64,000 nucleotides of DNA. It comes from Gigaspora rosea (taxonomy: Eukaryota > Glomeromycota > Glomeromycetes > Diversisporales > Gigasporaceae). The position numbers were made by a program, and so were the translations under genes. The notes under the pieces are model-generated. The model made no database searches and was not told the origin of the DNA. It saw nothing but the letters and a program-made list of their open reading frames with translations. Below, piece by piece: positions 21,096-32,620 of the stretch (positions are counted from its first letter, which is position 1; each line of letters opens with the position of its first letter). Location of the stretch: contig QKWP01000668.1 of NCBI GenBank assembly GCA_003550325.1, forward strand, positions 134,542-198,541. The letters are read 5' to 3'.

Positions 21096-23110
21096 GCCAA
21101 ATTAAATTTTGCTAAAATTTGTTTATTAAACTTACAGCTAAATTTAAATAAATTAAAATTTGGTTAGCCAGATCTAATTTTATTAAAATTTATTATCAAA
21201 ATTTAGAATTAATTTAAGCTATTCAAAATTGTTAGTTGATTAATATTATTTTCTCTCTTGGTTAACTGTTTTTCTGGACAACAAAGACTTCAGTAATCAT
21301 GTGATCAAAGTTAACCAATAAAATTTAATTAAATATTCTTGTATATCTTTGTTAAATTTACAATGTTTTGTACCCAAACCCATTAACTAACTAATTAACT
21401 TTGAGCAGCCTTATTTTGAATTTGTCTTATCAAATTTTTTTAATTAAATAGATTTTGTTAAAATTAACCATTGAATTTTTAGCTAATTTTAGTTCAAATT
21501 TTTTAAATTATTTTTGTTGAATTTTGTTAAAATTCAACTATTAAATTTTTGGCTAATTTTAAACTATATTTATTTAGAATTTACTCTGAATAAATTTTGT
21601 TAAAATTTGACTATTGAATTTCTGTCTAATTTTAGATCAAATTTATTTAAAATTCATCCTAATTGAATTTGTTAAAGTCAACTATTGAATTTCTGGCTAA
21701 ATTTATTTGAATAAATTTTGTTAATTTTAACTATTGAATTTTTGCTAATATTAGTCAAATAAATTTAGAATTTACCTAGTTGAATTTTATTAAAATTCAA
21801 GCATTGAATTTTTGGCTAATTTTAGATCAAATTTATTGAAAATTTATTCTAGTTAAATTTGCTAAAATTCAACTGTTGAATTTCTGTGCTAAATTTTAAA
21901 TCAAGTTTTTTAGAATTTTACTCTAAATAAATTTTGTTAAAATTTGACTATTGAATTTCTAGCTAATTTCAGATCAAAATCCATTCTGGTTAAATTTTTT
22001 AAAAATTTAACTATTGAATTTCTGGCTAATTTTAGATCAAATTTATTTAGAATTAATCTAAATAAATTTTGTTAAAATTCAACTATTGAATTTCTGGCTA
22101 AATTTAAAACAAATTTATTTAAAATCCCTTCTGGTTAAATTTTGTTAAAAATTCAACTGTTTAATTTCTGGCTAATTTTAGATCAAATTTATTTAATATT
22201 TATCTTGATTGAATTTTGTTAAAAATTTAATTGTTGAATCTTAAATTGAGTTTATTTAAAATTTATCCTGGTTAAATTTTATAAAAATTTAACTATTGAA
22301 TTTCTGGCTAATTTTAAATCATATTTATTTAAGATTTTTACTATTATACACAGGGTGTATGGTATACAGGCATTAGTATTAATTTTATTAATTCCATAAT
22401 TTGCAAATTTGTGTAATATGCAAATCAAACCAATTTCTATGAATGAAAAATTAAGCCTTTTTTATGGTTAAGGTAAGGGTAAATTTGGGATTGGGTAAGA
22501 TATAGTTTGTACCAAAATTTTCCAAGGAATTTTTTTTGTTAGAAGCCAAAAAGAGATTTCATAATTGAAATTTAGGATATTGGCTAGTTTTATTCATTCC
22601 GTGTTCAAACACCCCATGTAAAAATAGTTATTGTCTTTATTTAAATTTATTTAGTTAAATTTTGTTAAAATTTGACTATAAATTTCTAGTAATTTTTTTT
22701 AGATCAAATTTATTTAAAATTTATTTTAGTTGAATTTTGTTAAAATTCAAATATTGAAGTTTTGACTAATTTTAAACCAAATTTATTTAAAATTTATTCT
22801 AGTTAAATTTTGTTAAAATTCAACTATTAAATTTTTGGCTAATTTTATATCAAGATTATTTAAAATATATTTTATTTGAATTTTATTTAAATTTTACTAT
22901 TGATAATTTTAGAACAAATTTATTTAAAATTCATTTTAGCTGAATTTTGTTAAAATTTGACTATTGAATTTTTTGGCTAATTTTAGATTGGATTTATTTA
23001 AAATTTAGCTATATTGAATTTTTAATAGTAAATTTTAAGTTTTTTTATCCAAATTGGTACTAAATTTTTATTAAAATTTGACTTGGTTGAATTTATAGGT
23101 TTTAACTAGT
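21096..23110. repeat. Satellite-like array, ~73-bp units
   Basis: About 25 degenerate head-to-tail units of the form CTATTGAATTTCTGGCTAAT + TTTAGATCAAATTTATTTA + GAATTTATCCTGGTTAAATT + TTGTTAAAATTCAA. Stop codons in all frames, non-coding. Interrupted once, by the MITE at 22349-22618. Confidence 0.9.
22349..22618. mobile_element. 270-bp MITE with TA target, inside the array
   Basis: Ends CACAGGGTGT and ACACCCCATG (inverted with one or two mismatches), flanked by TA (22347-22348 and 22619-22620). The surrounding 73-bp array continues on both sides, so the insertion is clear. Probably Tc1/mariner-derived. Confidence 0.7.
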
Positions 23111-24745
23111 AAATATAATTTCTGTTACCATTATTCCGAATCTTTTATATGCTCTTAATATATATCACTCTGTTTCTAGTATATGATTTTTACAATATCA
23201 TATAATAATCTACAAAATTAGAATCTATACTATCTTAAAGCTAATATTTCTGAGCATTGCTACTAATAATACAGATATTTAAAATTAGAAGGTATAAAAA
23301 ATATTATAGCTACTATAAATTCTTAAAGTAGTGCCTATGGGCACTAATTTAAAAATTGTGCCTCTAAAAACAGCATAGATAAGTTTGAAATAATGATTAT
23401 GCATATTCCAAAATAATGTACTCTCTACATATACATTTATATGATATTATATATATTGTTTAATTTATTAACAATTGTAATATTAAAGAAGGTGCAAAAA
23501 TCAGATGATTTTTTATAGAAGAAGGAGGTAAAAAAAGATATAAGAAACCTGACCAAATATATATTAAAAGAAAATAAGGTAAGCAGATTTTTAATAAAAA
23601 ATAATTAGGTAATTCATAGTATGTTTCTAAGCAAAATATTCTTTAGTTTTACCACTGATTTACCTATTTTCTAAAAATAATCAACTAAATATGCCATATT
23701 TTTAAGCTTTAGTTATTTATTTTCTTTTAAACTTAAATTACTGTTTATGTTTAAAAATTGCAATGCGCTCTTTTGAATAATTATATTTTTCATTATTTAC
23801 TGATAATTCAAAATGTTAAAATTTTATAATATTTTGTCTAATACAAAAGTACTAAATATAAATAAATGTGCACATTTAGACAAAATGGTTTAATGACAAA
23901 TTTTTGTAATATGTAGAGCCAAAATTACAACTTTATTTATTTTGGGTAAGCCTACAAATATTTTATTTTTTTGTATTCAGATTAGTTAGATTTAATTAAC
24001 TATTAAAATAATAATCAGCAGATTTAAAAAACTATTTGAATAGATTTTTTACTTATTCAGTATTTATACTACCTTGGCAGTAAGCTCTAAGTTTTTTTAA
24101 AAATATCAAATAAAAAGCAAATTATTTGTAAAAAAAATTAAGCTCCAATTTTTTTAATTGAATAACAGAACTTTCTATTTATTTTTCATATGGAAATTAT
24201 TACAAACTTGTTAATTTTTTTGTTTTTTTTTAGAAAGTATCATTAATCTAATAAAAGAAAAGTAATATTTAATTGTTAATTACAAAATAATTCTATTAAT
24301 AATAGGTTATGTAATAAACAGAGAGGTAATATAATAAATTCTATTTATATTTGTTAAAATATGCAGATATATCTGCTATGCTCTATTATATACATGCTAC
24401 TATCACAGATTAAATTGTAATTTGCACTACAAAAAGCCTATTCCAAATAGTGAATTCTTAATTTCTTTGCTACAACTAATTTTAATTATTAATACAAGGA
24501 AGTATTTATATAAGGTAAATGGGGATATTGTGGGCCAGTGAGGACCCCAAAATATATAGATAGGTTAGGTATGAGTTTGCTTATTTTTGAGGTTTTTTAT
24601 ACAGATCTTTTTATTTATAGTAATTTTTTTGCTTATTTTTAAAGTTTTTTTAGCAGATCTTTTCTTGTTTAGTAACCCTATAATTAACCTGACTATCTAT
24701 GTATATTTCAGGGTTCTGGCCAGGAAGTATTGTGGGCCAGTCAGA
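23111..24745. other. AT-rich sequence without gene
   Basis: No gene. TATTGTGGGCCAGT occurs at about 24525 and 24728, and its inverse GGCCCACAATA at about 25453, possibly marking the edges of an old element that now contains several palindromes. Confidence 0.45.
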
Positions 24746-24747
24746 TG

Positions 24748-24858
24748 TCTTGTGATCTAGTGATTGAAATTGGATGAATTTTATACCATTTGATTCGTCT
24801 CATTGAAATGAATTGAATAGCATAAAATTCATTCAATTTTGATCACTAGATCACAAGA
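24748..24858. repeat. ~110-bp palindromic dispersed repeat
   Basis: TCTTGTGATCTAGTGATTGA at the left and TGATCACTAGATCACAAGA at the right. The core is ATACCATTTGATTCGTCTCA facing TGAATTGAATAGCAT. An imperfect hairpin over the whole length. Confidence 0.8.
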
Positions 24859-24939
24859 TATTATCATTTATACAAAATATAGGTTTTTGTATATATTTGA
24901 AGTTATTATTAAATATATATAGAATATTTAATAGTTAAT

Positions 24940-25052
24940 AACTTTTGAATCACTGGTTCATTTTGGACGATTTTACCACCAAAATGACCATCTCAATGAG
25001 ATGATTCTAACAAGCACAAAATCATCAAAATCCAGTCACAGGGTCCTAAGAT
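24940..25052. repeat. Palindromic dispersed repeat, diverged copy
   Basis: GAATCACTGGTTCATTTTGG ... CCATCTCAATGAGATGATTC ... ATCAAAATCCAGTCACAGG. Same organisation (arms, CTCA-TGAG centre) with different arm sequence. The copy at 25318 is its inverse. Confidence 0.6.
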
Positions 25053-25085
25053 TGATATAGATTTATCTTATTTTATAAAATTATA

Positions 25086-25281
25086 CAGTCGCACCTTCCT
25101 AAGTGCATGCACTCGGGACCATAGTGAAAAAAAGGCAAAATATGCACTTAGAGAGGGTTTGCATTTAGAGGGGTTAAAATTTATAATTGTTATATTGTTT
25201 GGGACCAAGAGAGGGTGTGCACTTAAAGAGGTTTTTCATATACCATGCACTTAGGGAGTGTGCACTTAGGGGGTGCGACTG
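25086..25281. mobile_element. 196-bp pogo/Tc1-like MITE with TA target
   Basis: CAGTCGCACCTTCCTAAGTG at the left; the minus-strand reading of the right end is CAGTCGCACCCCCTAAGTG. TA flanks both ends (25084-25085, 25282-25283). A CAGT start with a TA duplication is typical of the pogo/Fot1 group. The interior repeats the TGCACTTAGAGAGG-like word. No coding. Confidence 0.8.
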
Positions 25282-25317
25282 TATTAGTAAATCTGCAAAT
25301 TTTTACATATAAGCCTT

Positions 25318-25435
25318 TAATTATCTTGGGATTCTGTGATTGGATATTAACAATTTTGTGCTTGTTAGAATCATCTCACTGAGACAGTCATTTTGGTAGT
25401 AAAGTCATCCAAAATGGACCAGAAAAACACAAATT
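25318..25435. repeat. Palindromic dispersed repeat, diverged copy
   Basis: Inverse of the copy at 24940-25052 (TGCTTGTTAGAATCATCTCA, TTTTGGTAGTAAAGTCATCC, AAAATGGACCAG). The pogo-like MITE lies between the two. Confidence 0.6.
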
Positions 25436-25683
25436 ATTAGCTATCAAATAATGGCCCACAATACAGGTTGTTTGCAGTATAGGCATTATTTTCAACAAAT
25501 TTTAGTTTCAAAAATTAATCTACATATTTGAAATAATGCAAAAGTGTATACTTGAATAGCACTCATATATTAAAATAGCACACAGATACCTGCTATTTTG
25601 AGAATTTACAGTATATAGAATATTTGCTATATAAATCAAAATGCTATATGCTGTATAAATACTGTATGCTGATATGCCAACTT

Positions 25684-25752
25684 AGAGAAGTTGTTAAGTT
25701 GTCACCCTCAAGTAGCAGGACTAGGTTTCAAATCCCACTAGTGATGCTTTAA
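25684..25752 (+). repeat. tRNA-like sequence, possible SINE head
   Basis: GTTGTTAAGTTGTCACC could be an A-box region, and GGTTTCAAATCCCAC matches the tRNA B box (GGTTCRANNCC) closely, about 40 bp further on; an A-rich tract follows. I cannot fold a proper cloverleaf with an acceptor stem, so this is a tRNA relic or SINE promoter rather than a tRNA gene. Confidence 0.3.
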
Positions 25753-25759
25753 AAAAATA

Positions 25760-28440
25760 GACCTGTGTCCTGATAACTGCTTCTCATTAATTGGTTAGAT
25801 ATATTATTTTTAGTCTTGGTTCTACTATCTCAAATAGGAGCCTTTAGACAAGTTGTGTATTATTATACAGATAAATTCAGGAACTAGAGAAACAAAAACC
25901 CATTTGGCAAGTCCTGAGTAAGAAGGTAGCAAAAGATTTTTGATGGTGCTACTAAAAATAGAATATTAGAAACCAGAGCCAAAGAACTAGATAATATGAC
26001 TTTCAAAAGAGAGGGTCTACCAATCTGATCACTGGAGTCACATTGGAGTAAATGGACCTATGCTATAAAAGTAGGAACCAAGAAAAGAAAAATCATAGTA
26101 GTATCTAATGCCAGGTAAATCGACCCTGCCAGGCTGACTGAATATTAAATCCTAGCTGCATGATAAAGAATGATCAAAAATCATCTAATTATGAATTTAA
26201 AATAAATTCAAGAAGAAATCTACATATTTCTACGAAGAAACAATATATAAAACCAAACCATATCAAATTATATCCAACAATATGCTGAACTATATTCAAA
26301 ATTAGCAATCACTTTCTGTAATCACCTTGGTACTTTGCTTTTAAAAACGCTTTCCAAGTCCTTTCTAACCATAAATACTAACACTTATATAAAAAATTTA
26401 AGTTAAAAGTTTTATATATGTTGTAAGTAAAAACAGAATTTATATATAAAACCTATTTTGAGATTGATTTTATCATATATACACCCTAATCCTAACCAAT
26501 AATTTCTAATGAAACTATTTCTCAATAATGGAATAGCTTTGTTATTATACTTATTTGTAAAACCTTGCAATTAATGAACTCATGGCAATTAATAAAACCC
26601 TTGATGAATCAATTTGACTAGTGAAATACTATAATACAGTTAAATCTCTTTCAAAATGCTTCTTTGTAACAATCCCTAGATGTTGAATGTTAAGATTTTT
26701 CAAAATTATAATTCTAAGTTTCACTCATCAATATGAAAACAGTAAATTTAATTGATAATGAACTTTTTCTTGCCAAATCATGAAGCCCTTGGCGAGTCCA
26801 CTAATTAAATGAGATAGATTTTCTTTCAATGAGCTACTTTATAATAAACTATTGATGTACCAAACCTTAAATTATTTTCATTTTAATGTTATTCATTATA
26901 ATGAAGTTTTTTTATTAGTCTTTCCTCCAATCAGGCATGTCCAGGAAGTAAAGCCTTCTTTGTGAATTTCAGTAGAGGTGTAGATCAAAAAATTTGATTA
27001 TAGCCATGTAATAATGCCCACCTGCGCGTTAATTAATTGACCTGCACGTCATTTCGAGTAGTCTATGTCGTTATTTTGAAATAAGTGTTGACTTTTTGAA
27101 GTTGTACCCTAAATATAATAAGATTAAAAAAATGTGCCAGAACTAGGTAAGCACTAAGCAAACCAACTGTAAACTGCAGTATACAAGACCCTCTCAGATT
27201 TCAGACCCCTATGTACTAGACCCTGGTGTGAATCTCAAAATTTACAATAGCCAAATGAAGTTTTTTTTTTTTAATTATCTAGGCTGTCCACTTTGAATGA
27301 AAAATATGCTATGCATTCTTTTTAATTTTCCTTCTAATGGTACAAACCCTCCACCATGTACTAGAACCGGGGTCTAATATTAGGGTTTAATTTTGGTGGG
27401 TGTAAGAGACCCGGGTCTTTTTTACGGCAGTTGCTTCAATGTGAGAACAATTTTTTAGGCTCAGAAGTAGGCTTACTTAGTGCCAAATCTAGGTCCAGAG
27501 TACATTTTGGTTTCTTTACTTTTTATGAGGCATATTGAGATGTGCGTTAATTCGGAACGCCCATGGGCGCTAATTAGAGATCGCCCCTTCTGGCTTTAGC
27601 CGTCCCTCCAAAAAAGGAAATTTTGGAAATGGAAATTATTAATGATTCTTGTTGAAATTTCCTTTTTGAATTTCACCACCAACTATATAAAAAACCGAGT
27701 GCATCCAATTAAATTCGTGAAACGTAACAAACCGTTTCTTCTTTGAAAACGCATTAGATAAATATATTTCTTATGAATTTTACTATGCCGTATATATCAA
27801 GTTTTAACAATGCGCCTAAATTATCGCTTCGAAATAAAGTAATTTGTTTTGTGGATGTATTATATGGCGCTATCAATCCTGTCATACACACACAACATAA
27901 TCGTTATTAAAAGCGTACAACAGATGCATAAAAAGCCTTTTAACAGATAGCTTGTTAAACTAATTTGTAATTCCAAACAAACCATTAGTTCTGCTATGAA
28001 CTACCAAAAAAGGTCGAAAAATTCCAAATAATCTATCAAATTTTTCTATGAATTACGGGAAATTTTTAAAAATGCATGTCATCACAGAAAATTGTAGACA
28101 TAATTTTTAAAAATAAATGCTATTGCAGCAAATTATAGACTATAATTTGTGGTTGTTTGGTTAATCACCTGGCGGAAAAAAAATAAAAAATAATAAAAAT
28201 AGAAATAAGATAAAGAGAAAAATTGACAATTCTTTGTTAAGCTAATTTGTAAAAAGGAAAGAAAAATATAAATAAAAATATAAATAAATAAAATAAAAGT
28301 CTTGGCTTTCATAATAATAATGCTATAATTTGATTTTGATATTCATAGTGTTCTGAAGATTAAAAGCTTTATTGACAAGTTTATTATAAGAGTTTTATGT
28401 TAAGAGAACTAGGAATTTATTTCTAACTTTTAATATAAAT
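25760..28440. other. No supported gene
   Basis: The stretch 25870-26160 has codon-like texture on the plus strand (e.g. ELEKQKPIWQVLSKKVAKDF in one frame, KVGTKKRK in another) but is broken by stops and shifts every 20-30 codons; perhaps an old transposon gene. A GC-richer patch with CGCCCATGGGCGC lies at about 27558-27571. The rest is A/T-rich. Confidence 0.4.
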
Positions 28441-28445
28441 TAAAC

Positions 28446-28618
28446 TAGGGAAGTTAACAGTCCGGTCAGATTCAGTCTGGTCTATTTTGGTCCAGTTCTG
28501 GTTTGGTCTATTATGGTCTCCAGTCTTAAGACTTTGTTATCCAGACCGGTCCTATGACGGACTGTGATCTATTATATTAGTTCAAGACCGGACCGGGTAA
28601 CATCCCTAAAATTGACGT
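28446..28618. mobile_element. 173-bp hAT-like MITE
   Basis: TAGGGAAGTTAACAGTCCGG at the left; the minus-strand reading of the right end is TAGGGATGTTACCCGGTCCG. The TAGGG terminus is typical of hAT elements. Flanks AAATTAAA and AAATTGAC give an imperfect 8-bp duplication. The interior is a run of GGTCC/GGTCT words. Confidence 0.65.
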
Positions 28619-29147
28619 AAATCATACGATTAATGCCAAGAAAGTTGCCAACTCTACAGAAAATACCTGCAGATAAGCTACAATTCTGATAATTATGTCT
28701 TTTGCCATAAATATAAGTCTCTTACCATAAATATATGTCTTTTGCCAAAAATACTCCCTTTAATTTCAAAATCACATTTTAAGCGTAACCTACAATTTAA
28801 GCATCGTCATATTGATGTAACCTCATAAAATATTATCCATTTTATCTTATGCAGTTCATTAAATGTACGCTCTGATTCTTTTTTTTTTCAATGCTTCCTT
28901 TGTATTGCAATTATAGAATTTGACCATATGAAAGCCTTTTCTATTTAAAGACTGAATCTTTAAACCTTTTACCGTGGTCTGTGGTCAAGATTTTCTGCTC
29001 ATTCAGAGAAAATCGTAAGATTACCATAATTAATTTAATATCCCCTCATCCTTTTTTTGTCACTCAAAGGATCAATTTTCTTCGTTCTCATACAATTAAA
29101 CATTAATTTCGCGTTATCATAAAATTATTCACAAAAATAAATACAAG

Positions 29148-30279
29148 ATGCGATCTTTTAATCATTTTACAGTATTGTTTATGATCTGGTTAGCTGTGTT
29201 AAACACTTTTGTTAATGCGTATAGGCAAACATATCCAGTCGTAAAAAAAATCGGGACTGTTACTGGTACTTTATTTATATAGTAGTATATACTTACGCGT
29301 CACAATTTTAATCAGCATTAATAAAATGATTTTTAACAAATTATGTTATTTTAGAACAACCTAATACAGAAATTCCCGCAAACCTTACCGTGCCTTCCGG
29401 AAACTGTTATAAATTTTTACTTTATGGTTGTGGTGATCAAATATATCAATGCGTTATTAGCGGAAGTTCATCTCAATGGTCAACAGGTACAGTACAATAA
29501 TAGTATTTGAGGTGCCAAGAGAAAGCCCACAATTTCAAAAATAGATTGCTATGAGCTTCATAGTAAACTATTTTTAAAATTGCTGATTTTCCTTTGATGG
29601 TACTCATACATTGATGAATATTAAACTATTAAATTATATTAACGATCTCATTTATTATTGTTATAAAGTTGGTCCGGACGCTTATTTAGTTAATAATAAA
29701 AAAGATCCTTTTACTTCTAAATATGAAGTTGGTCATCATTATTGGCAAAAGACACGTAAGTTTGTGTTTGCATTGAAAGTGACTATTTTTTATATACCAT
29801 TACTAATTTATTGCAAAATCTCGATATTATTAGCCGTAAATGGTGGTAGAATTACTTGGCAATCCATTGTTAAAGGCGATAACTCGTCAGTTATTGCGAA
29901 ATTGATCGCACAATCTGCTTCTCCCGATGGTCCTCAAAATATTCCATGGCTTATAACTCAATCCACCGTTAGTATTTTATTTAAATTCATGTTTAAAAAA
30001 AAAACATTAAACTTATGAATTAAATCTATATAATAGTCTAACCAAGGTGAAGGAGCATTTGAAGATATTACTTATGTTCTTCGAATTAATCCTAAAGGTG
30101 GCATCGCTCCTCCAGCAACACAATGTAGTTATTTATTTTATTGATTTTGTTGGTTTATAATTCATTTAAACAATTTTTAATTCATGTATATATAAACAGG
30201 TGGAACAACTTATAAAAATGGTACATTATACCGTAGTCATTATACTACTGAATATTGGTTCTATACTGCCTCTAAATAA
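29148..30279 (+). CDS. Secreted DUF3455-domain protein, six exons
   Basis: Exons 29148-29265, 29355-29486, 29669-29755, 29834-29967, 30037-30127 and 30200-30279 join in frame to 213 codons. All introns are GT...AG (70-182 nt). Residues 1-24 are a signal peptide (MRSFNHFTVLFMIWLAVLNT, then FVNA). The mature part shows the DUF3455 (PF11937) pattern: a Cys-rich start (CYKFLLYGCGDQIYQC), GPDAYLV, VGHHYW, a GGRITWQSIVKGD strand, NIPWLITQS, then GEGAFEDITYVLRINPKGG, IAPPATQC and a C-terminal YTTEYWFYTASK. Length fits the family, which occurs mainly in secreted fungal and bacterial proteins; its biochemical role is unknown. The exons show no lesions, so the gene looks functional. The donor of intron 5 (GTTATT) is weak, so that boundary is the least certain. 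Confidence 0.85.
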
Positions 30280-31029
30280 TAAAGCCTAATTATCAGATAA
30301 TAAATTACTATGCTCCTCTTTTTAAAAGAGAGCATAATATATGAAAAACTTTAAATTGAACATTTTTAAAACCATTAGTTTAAACTTTAAATCTTTAATT
30401 ATTAATCTTCTGCAATTATAAATTCTTACTAAACATTAAGATTGTAAACAATAGCTATTTTTAAGCTAGTTTATAAATAATTGAAGTTGAGATTAGGGTC
30501 TGGGTCAGAGCTAGGGTTTAAATTAGGGTCTGGGTTAGAGTTAGGGTTTAAATTAGCTCAAATAGATAGTTTTTATATATTATATATATAATTATATAAT
30601 AACTATAAATACCCACTTATACTAAAGAAGATCCGTTTTTTATTTGGTTATTTGGAGATTTTGAAATTTAATTTAAAGTTCTAATTAATAAACATTAAAG
30701 TCAAAACTATTTAATTTCTGTATAAGAATTTTTAAAGTTGCAAGATTCGGTTTAGATTTATAATAAAAGTGTCTTTAATATATTAATTATTTTATTGTAA
30801 TTAATTCGATAAATGTTTAAATTTTAATTCTATTTCTTTTTTTAAAAATGGTTTAAGAAGATTTATCGCCTGAACCACATTTATGCAACCATTTGAGCCA
30901 TTTGAGCATGATTAAGTGTGCTCTCAAGCATCAACTTAGATTCAATTTCTTAGAGATCGAAATAGTGCAAAAAATTATGATATAATTTTAGCCATTAAAA
31001 TCATATTTAGTGTGAGCCCTGAAATGTAC
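30280..31029. other. Intergenic; telomere-like GGGT repeats
   Basis: No gene. AATAATAAAG around the stop codon may serve polyadenylation of the DUF3455 gene. At 30490-30565 there are four spaced TTAGGGT(C/T) words; these are degenerate short repeats, not a telomere. Confidence 0.5.
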
Positions 31030-31933
31030 TGTTACACTCAAACCACCTCTAAAGCGGTTTAGTGAAACTGGGGTTTAAAATAATTGAAAGCCTCACGTGC
31101 TTAATAAATAAACGTGATTGCGTATAAAGGTTTTTATGTAATTTGCTTTTATGAAAGAGGCAAACGGCTAAATGTATATGAAGATACAAGTAGTCGTAAA
31201 TAGTTTATAATAAACTATATCTAACTATGTGAAACGTGAAGACTATCGCAGTAATCACGTGATTAAATATCGGTAAATCGATAGCGATTACAATCGATCG
31301 AAATCGGGTTACACAAGTGTATGAAGACACGATTCTTTATTAGAATAAATGAGTTATTTATTAGACAACTATTTTACTAGATAACTATCTATTAGTCTAG
31401 TAGACAACTGTCTATGTGTAAACAACTAATTTGGCTCAAGGCGAAACTTGGTGTATTTATATATTTTTATTATATTAGTTCGTGATCAATGATATCTGAT
31501 AGATGGGTGGCAATCAATTAATCGACAATCACTTCACCGACATAACATTTCACTGACAATTATTCACTGACAAGTTCATTTTACTTACAGTTTATTTCAC
31601 CGACAAAGTAATTCTGGTCATTGTCGTTAGGGTCAGAGTAGAATTAGGTAGAATTAGAGCTAAAGTTAGTGTGCTTTTTGAAAAAAAAACTTGAAACAAA
31701 CTGTCGGTAAAATGAACTTGTTTGTGAGCATTTGTCGGTGAAATGTTATGTCGGTGAAATGATTGTCGGCGAAATAATATGAACCCAATAGATATCAATA
31801 ATATACTAGATCTATATAATATATAAAATCACTAATATCGGTGTGATTCATGTGATCTAAAGGATCATTGTGATCAATGTGATCTACGTAATTTCTTGGC
31901 TTTTGTGTTCATATGTTCAAATATCCCGTGACA
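31030..31933 (-). repeat. 3' LTR of the retrotransposon
   Basis: Plus-strand ends TGTTACACTC and CGTGACA. About 90% like the LTR at 36122-37288 outside insertions. Contains the Mutator-like MITE 31505-31786. Confidence 0.8.
31505..31786. mobile_element. Mutator-like MITE inside the 3' LTR
   Basis: Starts GGGTGGCAATCAATTAATCG and ends GAAATAATATGAACCC. The subterminal regions are inverted runs of TTCACCGACA/TGTCGGTGAA words. Flanks ...GATAGAT and AATAGAT...; the other LTR (37149-37165) shows the empty site GATATCCAATAGATATC. A second copy at 43271-43587 has a perfect 9-bp duplication. Confidence 0.85.
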
Positions 31934-31956
31934 TACCTGTCCAATAATATTATATG

Positions 31957-32190
31957 GGGTCTTTGCTAGGAAAACCACAGTTAGAGACTATTTAGATATT
32001 GACAATAAATTTGAAATTGCTAGCTATCTGTTAATCCAATTTGAATAAACTTTTTTTTATTTTATAAAGCATAAATAGCTTTATAAAGTAAAAAAAAGGT
32101 TATTCAAATTGGATTAATAGATAACTAGCAATTCAAATTTTATTGTAAAATCTAAATAGTCTCTAACTGTGGTTTTCCTAGCAAAAACCC
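31957..32190. mobile_element. 234-bp foldback MITE next to the 3' LTR
   Basis: Two ~110-bp inverted arms starting GGGTCTTTGCTAGGAAAACC and, from the other side, GGGTTTTTGCTAGGAAAACC, joined by a short A/T loop. Absent from the matching site at 37300-37316. Flanks TATTATATG and ATATAATGA suggest an imperfect 8-9-bp duplication. Confidence 0.85.
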
Positions 32191-32620
32191 ATATAATGAA
32201 TTCTAGGGCTAACATATATCTCCCTCCTTTGGAGTGTCTTTGAGCACTATCTCCAATACTATGGAGATAACAATTACTGACATTATATGCACCATAAGCA
32301 TTATCCATATTAGCTTGTATATAGTGTGAAGTGTTTAATAACATTATTAATGTTCCATAAGCATTACCTGTATCGGTAAATTTAGTTATTCCTTTTTTGG
32401 TATTGTTGAATAACTATGCATTTTATGGACCATCCAGGATTCGATTGTCTAATGTACATAATTTTGTGCAACCTGATTATGTATAATAAAGGGGCCAATC
32501 AAGAATTTTTCGGTGTGTCTTCCAACTTGAGCAGTATCAAATAGAAGGACTTTATTTCCTTTTTGCTTTTCTAATAAATATCCACTGGGTCAAAAATTCA
32601 AGTATGTGACAAGCATATCG
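32191..32620 (-). pseudogene. Retrotransposon pol C-terminal end
   Basis: Minus-strand frame with KGNKVLLFDTAQVGRHTEKF followed by LIGPFIIHNQVAQNYVH. The KVLLFD...GPF.I...Y pattern is typical of the region after the integrase core in Ty3/gypsy polyproteins. It continues through several stops and shifts to SKGGRYMLALEFI, which ends close to the LTR. A similar terminus (EVLLALECVI) lies beside the other LTR copy at 37305-37634. Confidence 0.6.

Noticed and set aside
25684..25752. A functional tRNA gene
   Set aside because: The B box is good but no acceptor stem or anticodon arm can be folded; kept only as a tRNA-like relic.
27165..27430. A TIR element bounded by AAGACCC-like words
   Set aside because: Only six or seven bases match in inverted orientation and no target duplication is seen.
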